Shown in pieces: positions 1-9,725 of a DNA stretch of 64,000 nt. Source of the DNA: Henricia sp. BOLD:AAB3569. Taxonomy: Eukaryota; Echinodermata; Asteroidea; Spinulosida; Echinasteridae. Both the position numbers and the translations under genes were made by a program. The notes under the pieces were generated by a model. The model had not been told where the DNA came from. It saw nothing but the letters and a program-made list of their open reading frames with translations, and searched no databases. Each line of letters begins with the position of its first letter. Positions within the stretch are counted from its first letter, which is position 1. Location: assembly GCA_037783545.1 (NCBI GenBank), contig JBBELK010000009.1, positions 2,170,001 to 2,234,000 on the forward strand. The letters are read 5' to 3'.

Positions 1-64
1 TGAGTTTTACACCTAGCACGTTGCATTATTTCAAGAAACTAATATAAAATCTTCTTTCCTACAG

Positions 65-213
65 AGCCTTGAAGACACGCGGAAACACTCCCAAATATGG
101 TCTCATATTCCACTCCACGTTCATCGGACGAGCAAGCCAGAAGAACAAGGGTCGTATCTCCCGCTTCCTGGCCAATAAATGCTCCCTAGCTACAAGGATA
201 GATTGCTTTGCAG
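65..213 (+). CDS. NOP56: NOP56 coding exon (Nop domain end)
   Basis: The acceptor is a pyrimidine-rich stretch ending in CTACAG at 59-64, and the donor is GTATGA at 214. The exon adds 49 full codons with one base left over at each end. It contains the GNTPKYG motif and the [15 protein letters not shown] stretch, which are nearly invariant in NOP56. Confidence 0.95.
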
Positions 214-2791
214 GTATGATTTACGATTTAGGCGTAGTTTTTACAATTGTTTTAGCCAATGACGATCAGTATTGTGACATAATTTCAGAATGCTTAGCTT
301 CAAATGTTGGGGTTTAAATAGGGATTGGGTGTAATGCAATTGTTTCCCCCACACCTCCACCCACTATTGGCATCTCTATGTATCATTTGCAGTGATCCAA
401 AGGTTTTACTTCATAAGTTGACAGGAATACCTTTACTCTCAGTGTTAATAATAAGTGTAGTCAGGGTGTCCGCGGGTCTTTAAAAAGTCTTAAATTCCTT
501 TTCTAAATTTAAGACCTTAAAAAGTATTAAAAAACAGTAGAAAGCATTAAAAAGTATTAAATTGTTAGCTAGATTTTGGGCCTGTGGTGGCTGAGTATGG
601 AATTCTTTTCTGTTTTGGGGGTTTAATTGGTCTTTAAAATGCATTAAAAAGGTCTTAAAAAGTCTTAAATTTGACTTGCTGAAACCCGCGGCCACCCTGT
701 CCAAAATGGCAAAATGTAAATACTTCTATATTCATTTGTAAAAAAAAACCAGTGGTTGAACTTCCTGATAGTTTTTTAATGTAGTACTTCTTGGTCCAGA
801 AAAAAGTGAAAACATCGATGGTTAATTTTTTTTTTTTAGTTGGAATTCTAATTCTATTCACTGGTTTTCACTCTTCTGCCATATGCCATTTCCCTGACAT
901 TATGGTATGCTTTTTTTCTCACTTTGGCTATCCACGTAGACTTCCCAACAACAGTGTACGGCCATAAGCTTAAAGATCAAGTTGAGGAGCGACTGTCATT
1001 CTACGAGACGGGAGACGCACCCAGAAAGAACATTGACGTCATGGTGGAAGCTGTAAAGGAGGTAACATATACATTTTTGCAACGGAGCAGCGAAATTTAA
1101 CGCCATTTATGTGAATGTGGAGCATTGTAAATTTTGTCTTGGCTTGTGACCTTGTTCAGGATGTCCGCGGGTCTTAAAAAGTTTGAATTCATTTTCTAAA
1201 TTTAAGGCCTTAAAAAGCATTAGAAAGCATTAAAAAGTATTAAATTGTTAGCTAGATTTTAGGCCTGTGGTGTCCGAGTATGGAATTCTTTCCTGTTTGG
1301 GGGTTTAATTTGTCTTAAAAGGGCATTAAAAATGGTCTGAAAAAGTCTTAAATTTGACTTTTTAAGACTCGAGGACACCCTGTTCTGGTCTGCCAGACAT
1401 GTTACATCACCTTTACAAAATTGAATTGACTTGAGTTGATAGCCAACCCCAATCAGTGAAGAACAACTACAACATCATGTTTCCAGACCACCAGTTGGCT
1501 TAACTCTTTCACTGCCAATGTCGTACATGTACGATATATCTTATGTACTCTGAAAGTATTATCGTACAGTTACAATCTTGATTACATCATGCACATGTAC
1601 GACTTTGATTTAAAAATAAAAACAAATATGAAAAACATAAAAATTATAAATGTGACGGGCTCTACGAAAATGAGTCGCTTCTCGCACAGCCTTTTTCCAC
1701 GTACGGGGGGTGTTCGAAGTGTTTCATAGTTGTGCACATTATGAAAATAAAAATTATTCCAAATTTAATAACTTTGCAATGCAATATCGCACAGATGTCT
1801 ACCATGTATCAAAATAAAGCTTGATTAATGCCCTTTCCAGCCATGTATAAAACTCCATTCAGATTTTGCCCCCCAAGTGACTCATTTTTCATAGAGCCCG
1901 TCACAAATGTTAACAACAACAATGGGCAGTGAAAGAGTTAATTGTTTTTCAATTGTTTTTCACTGCATCCAGATTCCCCATCCAAACGTATGGACATTTG
2001 TCCACATTTCTATCGAATATATTCACTCTGGTGGTGCCTGGGTCATCATCCTTTATAGTCTAAGAGAACAGACAAATGTTAACATCAGATACCACAGAAT
2101 GTGTGTCTATGCGATGCAGTCCTTCCCTTCCTGTATTTAGTCAAGATTTCTAAAATTGTTCCCCCCCATGTACACATTCCATTCGTGCACTGCTGTCATG
2201 GATGCCACTGTAGAAAAAGCGCCCTAGAACCACGACTCTTTATCTATTCTGTGCCTGCGGGACCCTATTTCACGGCACTGCAAATTACTGTGCTTAGCAA
2301 ATAATTGTAGAGTACCAGTCAAAGATAGCATAACAATTTTAGTATCTGATTACGTGTTTTGGAGACTTACATTTTTGGTGTGCTAAGCAATATTTTTCGA
2401 AAAAAACGGGGCCACGCTCATATTGTGTTTACTTCTTCTTTTTTTTCAGGCAAAGGCTGAAAATGAACTGGCTGCTAAAAAACGCAAAAAGAAAGCCAAA
2501 AAAGACAAGAAAAGAAAATCTGAAGCCGAAACAACATTTGAGGAACCCGCCAATGGAGACACACAGGAGGCGATTGCGGAAACGGACGAACCACCCAAGA
2601 AGAAAAAGAAGAAAAAGCATGACGAAGACGTGATCGGCGAACAAGAAGCAGATGTTACCATGGAAACGGAAACACCCAAGAAGAAAAAGAAGAAAAAACA
2701 TCACACAGAGGAGACGAACGGGGATGCTGGGGACGAAATGGAGGTGGTCACTCCAAAGAAAGAGAAAAAGAAGAAAAAGAAAACGGAGTAA
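65..2791 (+). CDS. NOP56: NOP56, 3' part (three coding exons seen)
   Basis: Core protein of box C/D snoRNPs, which guide 2'-O-methylation of rRNA in the nucleolus; NOP56 and NOP58 flank the snoRNA with fibrillarin. Exons 65-213, 940-1061 and 2450-2791 are joined by AG/GT sites with phases 1, 0. They translate to the end of the Nop domain ([36 protein letters not shown]), then [11 protein letters not shown], then a C-terminal tail with three lysine blocks (PKKKKKKK type) separated by acidic stretches, as known for NOP56. The first part of the gene lies left of the window. The join from the second to the third exon is in frame but shorter than vertebrate NOP56 here, so one small exon in 1062-2449 may have been missed. 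Converges with PCGF3. Confidence 0.93.
214..939 (+). other. NOP56 intron
   Basis: Holds a dispersed-repeat fragment near 377-430 (also at about 31412-31475 and 36761-36840) and the TIR element 462-699. I looked for box C/D snoRNA because NOP56 introns host them in vertebrates; I found no paired C and D boxes with a terminal stem. Confidence 0.7.
462..699. mobile_element. TIR element, CAGGGTGTCCGCGGGTCTT family, copy 1
   Basis: Begins CAGGGTGTCCGCGGGTCTT and ends with its near inverse complement. The interior is built from CTTAAAAAGTCTTAAAT-like words. Non-autonomous hAT-like MITE by appearance. A second copy lies in the next NOP56 intron. Confidence 0.85.
940..1061 (+). CDS. NOP56: NOP56 coding exon
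   Basis: Acceptor at 938-939 (CCACGTAG), donor GTAACA at 1062. Two bases complete a split Asp codon; then 40 codons read [35 protein letters not shown], matching the post-Nop-domain part of NOP56. Confidence 0.93.
1157..1382. mobile_element. TIR element, CAGGGTGTCCGCGGGTCTT family, copy 2
   Basis: Same termini and interior order as 462-699 with scattered substitutions, same orientation, about 460 bases away across one exon. Confidence 0.85.
1500..1941. mobile_element. TTAA-flanked TIR element with nested insert
   Basis: TTAA at 1500-1503 and 1938-1941 flank inverted repeats CTCTTTCACTGCC / GGCAGTGAAAGAG. TTAA duplication is typical of piggyBac-type MITEs. A second inverted-repeat element (1651-1905) sits inside. 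Confidence 0.8.
1651..1905. mobile_element. Nested TIR element TGTGACGGGCTCT
   Basis: Ends TGTGACGGGCTCTACGAAAA and its inverse complement (TTTTTCATAGAGCCCGTCACA type). It lies wholly within 1500-1941, so it inserted later. A motif inside (CTTCTCGCACAGCCTT) recurs near 11980. Confidence 0.75.
2450..2791 (+). CDS. NOP56: NOP56 last coding exon, Lys-rich tail
   Basis: The acceptor follows a T-rich tract (TTTTTTCAG, ending 2449) and the exon is in phase 0. It encodes [18 protein letters not shown], then two acidic spacers and three lysine blocks, and stops with TAA at 2789-2791. Such KKE/D low-complexity tails are known for NOP56 and NOP58 and mediate nucleolar localisation. The poly-A-like codon composition is expected here and is not a sign of contamination. 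Confidence 0.92.
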   Translation, partial: AKAENELAAKKRKKKAKKDKKRKSEAETTFEEPANGDTQEAIAETDEPPKKKKKKKHDEDVIGEQEADVTMETETPKKKKKKKHHTEETNGDAGDEMEVVTPKKEKKKKKKTE

Positions 2792-2884
2792 GAAAGGTCA
2801 GATAAAAATTGCAAGGGTGGTGCTCATTTTTGACCAGTTACAAAAATTGAGCTACAAAAGAAACGAAAATAATTCTCGACTTAT

Positions 2885-3235
2885 TGATTAAAAAAAAAAT
2901 TCAATCTGAGAGCGGAAATTTTCAACACACACATGAGCTTTAGGCAGTCCTGCATATTAAAGCTGTTGTGTGAATACGTCAATGTCAATCTAAGAGGCCG
3001 ATCCAGTAAGCCCTGCCAATGTAGAAACGCTTCTATAGCAATTTCAAAGTGTGCAAAATCGTTGTTTATACGCCAAAAGACCACGTGGATCACCGTTGTC
3101 CTACAAAATGATCGGTTGGTAGAAATTTCGAGGGCAGGCTTAAACGCCTCTGGATTGGTCTATTACAAGAAAAAAAATTCAGATTGAACTGAAAATCTGC
3201 GTCACTTTCTTTCGTTGCTCTGTATATTTTTGCTC
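2885..3235. repeat. Dispersed repeat with nested 2995-3165 segment
   Basis: The outer part (TCAATCTGAGA, AATTTTCA, CACACA, GCAGTC, GCATA, GTTGCTC) recurs at 8220-8415, 38640-38850 and, inverted, about 58030-58190. Inside, 2995-3165 is a TIR segment (ends GATCCAGTAAGCC / CCTCTGGATTGGTC) related to the inverted copy 47165-47315. Confidence 0.65.
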
Positions 3236-3269
3236 TAGGCAGATTGCAGTAACATCAGTTGTCACTGAC

Positions 3270-3500
3270 TTGAGGTTGAATTCACACCAAGCTTTTTCAC
3301 ACGTAAATTTAAAGTGTCGCATGGAGGGAATTTAGAGTGAAACGACGCACTGAAAATCACGGAAACACTTTCCGCCCAAGTTGATTTCGTGGTTTTTTTA
3401 GTACGTCGTTTCACTCCAAATTCCGTCCACATCGCTTTTTCTGAAAGCGACTCGCATCAAATTTATGTGCAAAACGACTCCGTGTGAATTCACCCTTAAA
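3270..3500. mobile_element. TIR element GTTGAATTCACACC family, copy 1
   Basis: Left end TTGAATTCACACC, right end GGTGAATTCACACGGAG in inverse. The interior contains CGACGCACTGAAAATCAC words in both orientations. Related copies at 8513-8766 and 37687-37871. Confidence 0.75.
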
Positions 3501-3580
3501 TATTGAAGCGATAGATATAATGATGCTTCCATTGATTTTGCTACAAAAAAAGTACTACATGTACATGAAATGTAATATGA

Positions 3581-3829
3581 CCGCTCTGCAAAAAAAGGTA
3601 GAATAAGTCGTGCAGGCTAAGTCAAGTTTTCGCGACCATAAGAAGAAATATGCGGCAGATCCACGGTCATTAAAATACAATGGAAATTCCAGGCAGAACC
3701 TGGTCACTGCCAGGAATTTCCATTGTGTTTTTGTATTTTAATGAGCGTGGATCTGCCACAGATTTCTTCTTATGGTCGCAAAAACTCGACCTACCCTGTG
3801 CGAATTATTCTACCTTTTTTGCAGAGCGG
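3581..3829. mobile_element. Foldback MITE, nearly perfect palindrome
   Basis: Starts CCGCTCTGCAAAAAAAGGTA and ends with the inverse. The arms pair over about 110 bases each around a short loop at 3700-3715, so the transcript or single strand would form one long hairpin. Confidence 0.85.
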
Positions 3830-4541
3830 GTCTCATATCAGTTTGTTCTTGGCACCAAAACCGAATAGGAAATTCTATTCAACAGCTTTTTAATAAAATG
3901 TTAGTTTCTAATAGTATTTCTTTCTCTGTAGGTTTTAAAATGTTCGTGTACATACATTTTTGGTGAAGCATGAACTATTCTGGTTATTTTTCAACATTGT
4001 TTTTTTTTTTTTCATTTGCGTTCATGCATAAACTGAGTTATCAAATTTCAGCAATTTAATAAATCCTTTTTCAGTTGTATTTGGCATACCGGCAGTTTTT
4101 GTTAGTGATTTTTACATCAATTATAAAATGTACAGATCACTGAAAAAAAATCAAATTTATTTTTAATTTTCTTTCAATGTTGCCATATACATGTAATTTT
4201 TCCATAACTCGGCATGCATTATTGCACCTAAGTGTTGTCTACCATGTTTTACTACTTGCAACTTTTGTGCATGGTTACACAAGAGCAGGGCTCGAAATAC
4301 CCACTGGACCGAGGCCAGTAATTTAAGCCTCGGTATAGTGCTTTCTCTACCGTACTAGACCAGTGGTCCAGTGCATTTTTAAACTAACGAACAGTAAATC
4401 CACGTTCCTTGTGGCTTTGGTCTTGTAAAAATAGCGTCGGTCCAGTAAATGATTTAAGCTACTAACCCTGTGGTCTAGCAGATTTTTTCATGAAATTCGA
4501 GCCCTGAAGAGACCCGCGTCGACGTGTGTATCACGGGAAAG

Positions 4542-4621
4542 GTCACTATTGCTTGTCCTCCAAATTGGAAACGTGCGTTTCCCCACGTGGCTTTTTTATC
4601 TGGAGGACAAGCAATAGTGAC
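4542..4621. repeat. Hairpin, 21-bp perfect arms
   Basis: GTCACTATTGCTTGTCCTCC at 4542 and its inverse complement ending at 4621 enclose 38 bases. Flanking 4270-4500 carries CCACTGG / CCAGTGG words related to 7670-7760. Confidence 0.7.
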
Positions 4622-4782
4622 CCGTAACCTTTTGACCCCCTGTGAAAGCGCCCTATATAAAGGATAAACTCCAAGCAAACCATGCTATTATGTTTTCAAT
4701 GTTACAAATACATCATGTAATTTTATTACACAACAATCTGTATTCTCAGGCTGTAACAAGCCAAGTTTGTACATCATGGTCC

Positions 4783-4788
4783 AATAAA
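4783..4788 (+). terminator. Candidate poly(A) signal for NOP56
   Basis: AATAAA followed about 25-50 bases later by a GT/T-rich stretch (GTCGTGTTTTTTTTGTC). It would give a 2-kb 3' UTR containing several MITEs. Another AATAAA at 3892-3897, also followed by T/GT-rich sequence, is an equally possible site. Confidence 0.35.
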
Positions 4789-5012
4789 AACCGGATTAGA
4801 TAAACCAGTTTTCACATTTTGTCGTGTTTTTTTTGTCTAGGCCATGGCTTTAAATATTTCCAATCGCTATTTCAAGATCAATTCTGGTCCATTACTCCTT
4901 TTCCTTAGGTTAAAAAAAAAGTGGCACATTTAAATGTTAAATTTCAGAACAAACTTATGCAGCTGTGTTGACAATTTCACTATTTAGGAATTTTAAAAAT
5001 ATTTAATAAATT

Positions 5013-5280
5013 AGTCTTTCCATGGTAAAGGGGGCATTTTGGCAACACGACCATATTTTCCAGAAAATACCTTTGTCTGGTCTCAAAATAAATTTGTTCT
5101 GAAGAAATAACTTGGGCCCAAAATGGTTACAAATAGTGCGACAACATGCCTTTCTAAAAGCCTTGTGTACAATTTTTCAATGTAACCAGGACGACCTAAA
5201 ATGTAACGAGTGTCCAGACAATGGTATTTTCTCGAAAATATGGTCTGTTGCCAAAATGCCCCCTTTACTGAGGAAAGACC
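5013..5280. mobile_element. TIR element GGTCTTTCC-CAGTAA, copy 1
   Basis: Inverted ends AGTCTTTCCATGGTAAAGGG / CCTTTACTGAGGAAAGAC. Related to the larger element 26690-27123, whose ends are GGTCTTTCCACAGTAATGGG. Confidence 0.8.
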
Positions 5281-6303
5281 CATATGCAGATATACAATGC
5301 ATCTTTGTCCAAATAAATAGAACAATTGGTGTGAATTTCATGTAAAACTGTAAAGACCCACAATTCCTTGCCTGCTAAGGACAACTACTGCCATGTCCAA
5401 CTTTGCTGGCTACGTTTTGAAAATAATCTGTCTTCCATTGACACGTAGCCATATAATTTGGGATACGAGTTAATTTATAGTACATCCATGGCCTAACCAT
5501 CTGGTTGTAGTACATAGTGCCCTTCCCAATCTCTCATATTTATTTTATTTTAATGGTGATAAAAAAAAAAAATACATGTACAGTTCAAGTGCATTAGTTT
5601 TACTAGCAAAGATAATGCACTCACAATGATTGCAATTATATGTATTTAAATATAGCACCACAAATACTTATACTTTATCAATGCAGATAATTTGGGGTTT
5701 TTAAAAATGCTTTTTATATTTATTTTAGTGCAACACAAAATATGGACACAGTTATCAGTGTTGCCAATTTTGTATATTTACCAGGACTCTGGGCCTTCTT
5801 CTTAATACAAGAATAGTTTCAAAAATACTCTTATTCCTTGAGGTACAATTATTAGGCTCTCGAATTAAGTTACCGATTTTTTAATCGTTATTTTGAAAAT
5901 ATGTGACCCACTCTGGAAAAATGAGTTGGTCGTCGGCTCGCACAAGTTTTCTCGATCATAAGGCCAAAAAAAAAAAATTTGTTTAGCGTAAGTTGAAGTC
6001 TCCCAAAATGATGCGGTGCACCTTTTTTTTTTTGAGTGGATTCCAAGCAATAAAGGCAGGTTTTTAATCGAAACACTCAACAGACGGTGCTTGTCTAAGT
6101 AAAAAGAAAACTTTAACGCCGCGCAGGGTTGAAAGTGACGCACGCTGACAATGTTCTTTTCCTTCTGTTTTTGAAAAAACAAAATGAAACGCTAAACATT
6201 TTTTTTTTTTTATGGCCTAACCACGAAATGTGATTCACTGACTTATGGTCTTTCTTCTTTTTTGAGTGAAGTTCAAACCGGACCATCGGTTGAACTAGTG
6301 ATT
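5281..6303. other. Intergenic stretch between NOP56 and PCGF3
   Basis: AT-rich with several homopolymer A and T runs. No gene, tRNA or clear complete TIR element seen; 5880-6250 contains degenerate inverted words (GTGACCCACT, ATTCACTGACTTATGG) that look like a decayed MITE. Confidence 0.5.
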
Positions 6304-6456
6304 AAAGGAGCATGACCAGATTTTTCAAACCTAACAATCCAACCCAACATTCATTTATAAAATACCTCCCCAAAATACTATCCATGGGAACAAAACAGGA
6401 AATTTGCAATCTCCAATTTGGATGTGGAAGGAAAAAGGTTGGTGTGATCACTGCAT
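6304..6456. mobile_element. Left half of split TIR element AAAGGAGCATGACCAGAT
   Basis: Matches one end to the centre of the full elements 12478-12826 and 32678-33047 (AAAGGAGC..., GCAATCTCCAATTTGGATG, AAAAGGTTGGTGT). It stops at ATCACTGCAT, which recurs at 10227-10236 where the other half starts. Confidence 0.8.
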
Positions 6457-6480
6457 CTTGCGATTGACTCAGCTACAGCC

Positions 6481-6609
6481 ATTAAAGGCACAGGCTCGTC
6501 AGCAATGCGCGCGTGCCAAATTCATGCTACGAAATACGCAGCTCCATAACAAAGGCATGGAGCTGCATATTTCATGGCACGAACTTGCTGACAACCCTCT
6601 GCCTTTAAT
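6481..6609. mobile_element. TIR element ATTAAAGGCACAGGCTCGTC
   Basis: Hairpin-forming MITE. It shares the terminus AAAG(G/A)CACAGGCTCGTC and the words CGCGCG, AATTCATG and GCGTATTTCG with 54079-54160. One arm is more diverged here. Confidence 0.75.
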
Positions 6610-6753
6610 ACAAAATATTCATCCATTCATGCATGGATGGATCAGTGTGACAAAGATTAAAACAAATGTGGAAAACAGTGCTCAAAATTTGACCTACCCG
6701 GTTTAAGAAAGAAAGTTGAGTACATGTAAATATCTGCGTCCCTCCCATATGCC

Positions 6754-7322
6754 AATAGAGAGGTTTCGCAAGGTGACGAAAACGGATACAAGAACGGTAA
6801 CAATTCACATTGAAGTTTGAACTGGGTTTTGCACTGCTAAATCTGCTCTGTGCTTGGCTTTGCTTTTAGCATATTTTTTCACTGTTACATGGGTCATGAC
6901 TCATTAAATTTGATCTGTAATCACGGAATATACATCAAGGAGAACAAAATGCATAAAATATATTTAAAGGCAGTATACATGATTGATATCTCGAAAATCA
7001 GAAATGTTCACAGATTTATGCCAAACTTACACAATATAAACATGATGACCGTATAAAACTTCCCCTGAAATGGTTTTGTCTGAAGAGCTATAGTGTTTGA
7101 GAAATGAGTAAAACAATTATTTTTCGTCTCATGAGACGAAAATTCAATTCATCCCAAGTGCCATTTCGTCCCCAAACCACTTCGCTATTTGTAACAGTTT
7201 ACCAATCATGTATACTATCTTTAATCCATCACAAATAAAGCAAAAAATCTGCATAACCAGTATCAATTTTTATGCTACACGAATGGATGCCGATATCCGT
7301 GACGATGCGAAACCTCTCTTTT
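6754..7322. mobile_element. TIR element AGAGAGGTTTCGCA with nested MITE
   Basis: Ends AATAGAGAGGTTTCGCAAGG / GCGAAACCTCTCTTTTA. Same family as 27991-28815, sharing the TGACG/GATACGGATA words. 6963-7224 is a later insertion of another family. Confidence 0.8.
6963..7224. mobile_element. Nested MITE, TTAAAG-GTATACATGATTG family, copy 1
   Basis: Inverted ends TTTAAAGGCAGTATACATGA / TCATGTATACTATCTTTAA; further copies at 22281-22786 and 35058-35501. All carry TCTCGAAAATCAGAAATG near one end and a run of TTCGCCC-type words inside. Confidence 0.8.
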
Positions 7323-8512
7323 ACGTTTGCCCACACTAGCGTCACTGAGCTGTTAAACATTTCCTTTTTTGCCCTATGCACAAGGCTCATTCTGCCGATC
7401 ATCCATACAATATAAATTAGCATATATTAGATGTCTATCAATACAATTCTCAATTTACAAGTATGCACATCTTTTAACAGTCTCGCCCACCGATTACCAA
7501 ATTTCATTGCCTAACTCACTGTACCAAGCAGCTTCTGTTGGCTTCTCTTTGAACACTGCCTTTGGTTGCATAAAATTCATTACGTTCAAATTAATTTTAT
7601 TGTTAACTGCCTTTACTCCGTATGTACCGTTACATTGCTGCAACTTCTAAAGGTACTACAGGGGTTGAAATTAACACTGGTCCTGTGGTCCGAGACCAGT
7701 TAAGAAAGACCACTAGATCTGTCAAAAAGACCATTGGAAACATTTCATGACTCATGGAAACATTCCCTGATGCCTAATCCACAGTAAACATTTCTTACTC
7801 AATGCGAAGAATTCCTGATAGCTTTAGACATTTTCAGATAACTACATTTCTTTCTCCGATCTCTCCAGACATGCCCCAGTGTTGGATCAAAAAGCAATCC
7901 CATCCATCCTGCACTCAATAACCTTAAACCAGAAAGTGTTGCAGTATCTCAGTGCCATTTTGAAAAGCACCAGTGGACCACCAAATTTTCAGCAGGACCA
8001 GTGGAGTTCTCTCATCTACTGGTCCTTCTGACCAGCATGAAATTCAGGTTAATTTTGACCCCTGTACATGTACTAGGGGCCGTCCACAAAGTATGTACGC
8101 ACAAAATGCCAACTTTAGATCCCCTGTACGCAAAATTCATGATGTCACCCATATACTTTAACATTGGGCGTCTGCATTTTCTCTAACACCACCTCCCCCC
8201 TCCGGGCAACAAAAGAAAAGCAAACAAATTCTCCACTTTTTGATTGGAAAAGCAGTCAATCTGAGAATGGGAATTTTCAGCACACACAAGCTTTATGCAG
8301 TCATGCATAATGAAGCTGTTGGTACGTGGATATTTTGATGTCAACTTAATTACAAAAGTAATTTTCAAATTTTGATTGAAACTGAAAATTTGTTTTCCCT
8401 TGTTGCTCGGCATAGATTCCCTACATGACGTATGCATCAGAATCAGTCCATAGAACAATTCTGACAGACAAGCAACGTGTACGTACATATGGAAAGGTGT
8501 GTGCCTTTTTTT
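7323..8512. repeat. Dispersed repeat segments, no gene
   Basis: 7670-7925 is a repeat whose second copy spans 33740-34510 (shared GGTCCGAGACCAGT, CACTAGATCTGTC, GAAGAATTCCTG, CATGCCCCAGTG). 8220-8415 is a copy of the repeat at 2885-3235. The rest has no recognised content. Confidence 0.65.
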
Positions 8513-8766
8513 GAGGGTGGAACCCCACAACTTGTTTCACGGTTAATGTAGGTAAATTTGACATGTGTCGTCCCAAGAAAAAATGATGTGGAGGGATTTT
8601 GGTGTGAACCAACGGAGTGAAAATCATAGAATCACAAAAACGCCCAAGTTGATTCTGTAGTTTTTAGTGCATCATTTCACACCAAATTCCTTCAAAGCGA
8701 TATGCATTAAATTCATGCACATTAACACGTGGGGCGGGGGGCGGGGAGTCAGTGTGGATCCACCCA
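8513..8766. mobile_element. TIR element, GTTGAATTCACACC family, copy 2
   Basis: Ends GAGGGTGGAACCCCACAAC and, inverse, GGGTGGATCCACACTGAC. The interior has TGGTGTGAA/TTCACACCA and GTGAAAATCA words as in 3270-3500. Starts about 150 bases beyond the likely PCGF3 poly(A) site. Confidence 0.65.
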
Positions 8767-8915
8767 TATGAAATTGATTACGTCTACAGAAATGGAATGC
8801 ATGAACACAGTGCCAGACAGTGCATGAAAAAAAGGGGGAAAAAACACATATAAAAAGGTAACCAGTTAATGCCTGGATTATTTGAAACATTTATGTACGT
8901 ACATGTAGGCACAGG

Positions 8916-9680
8916 TTTATTTTTAGTTGAAGAACTCCTTAACCTTGCACGGTATTGTTGATTTGTCGATGCACTGTCATCGTACAACCCCAATGTAGCT
9001 TCGTTACAAACCGTCTTGTCCATTTCCATCGGAAATTACTGCGTGTTCAGACATCAAATGCAGTAACAAACATGTTACTAGTCCCCCGCTACACCGATGC
9101 GGAAATCTTGGCATGTTGACACGTCCTCTGGCGTCAAGTCGTTGAGCAGCCGTTTAAAACATTAATGTGTAGAGCGTATTTGACGGCATGTCAGTGGACG
9201 AACATTCTTTTGTTTTTTACTTGCAGTTCACCTTATGGCGCTCCATTTGAACTCTTCCACGCAGTTCTTTTCCACGGTTGCTTGGTGTTATGCAAACTTG
9301 CCAAAGGTCGATTCAACTCTCTTCAAAAATACCTCACTTCAATCTTGTGGCCTTTTTACATCACGATCGAAAATTCACCTTTTTTTTCAGATCCAAAAAC
9401 AGCACTTTCCCATCAATGTTGTCCTGGCTCAGTTTTGGAGTTCAAAGGTTAAAATTCTCTCCTATTTTTTTTATAAAATGAAGCCACGCTGGAAGTACAT
9501 ATACAAAAATCAATCCAGCAAAACAGTCTGGCTCCGCGATTGTCTGGGAATCTCACAAAATATATAAAATAGTCGCTCTTGTCCTCTGTCTGTACAAAAT
9601 GTGTGATTTTCTTGGAGATATTTCTCCACGTAATTTGGAGAATGGCATGATTGGGGTGTTAAACTCGGCAAGGACGGCCG
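8916..9680 (-). other. Probable PCGF3 3' UTR with AATAAA
   Basis: Unique-looking sequence on the minus strand after the stop. The first AATAAA is at 8921-8916, followed by a TG-rich stretch, giving a 3' UTR of about 770 nt. Small plus-strand ORFs here have no recognisable family and overlap the UTR. UTR extent is inferred. Confidence 0.45.
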
Positions 9681-9725
9681 TCATAGAGTTATGCTTGGTC
9701 TGTACTCCAGCATTAGGGGATATTG
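9681..9725 (-). CDS. PCGF3: PCGF3 last coding exon
   Basis: Acceptor is a long TC tract ending TTTTGACAG; encodes [14 protein letters not shown] and stop TGA at 9681-9683. This matches the family end PLLLHYRPKMDLL in spacing and position. It is too short for standard ORF callers and was found by completing the RAWUL domain. It lies between two halves of one transposon copy (6304-6456 and 10227-10426; see findings). Confidence 0.85.
   Translation of the reverse strand, partial: QYPLMLEYRPSITL

Noticed and set aside
214..2449. snoRNA genes in NOP56 introns
   Set aside because: Vertebrate NOP56 introns host box C/D and H/ACA snoRNAs, so I looked. Isolated ATGACGA and CTGA words occur, but no pair with terminal stem and correct spacing.
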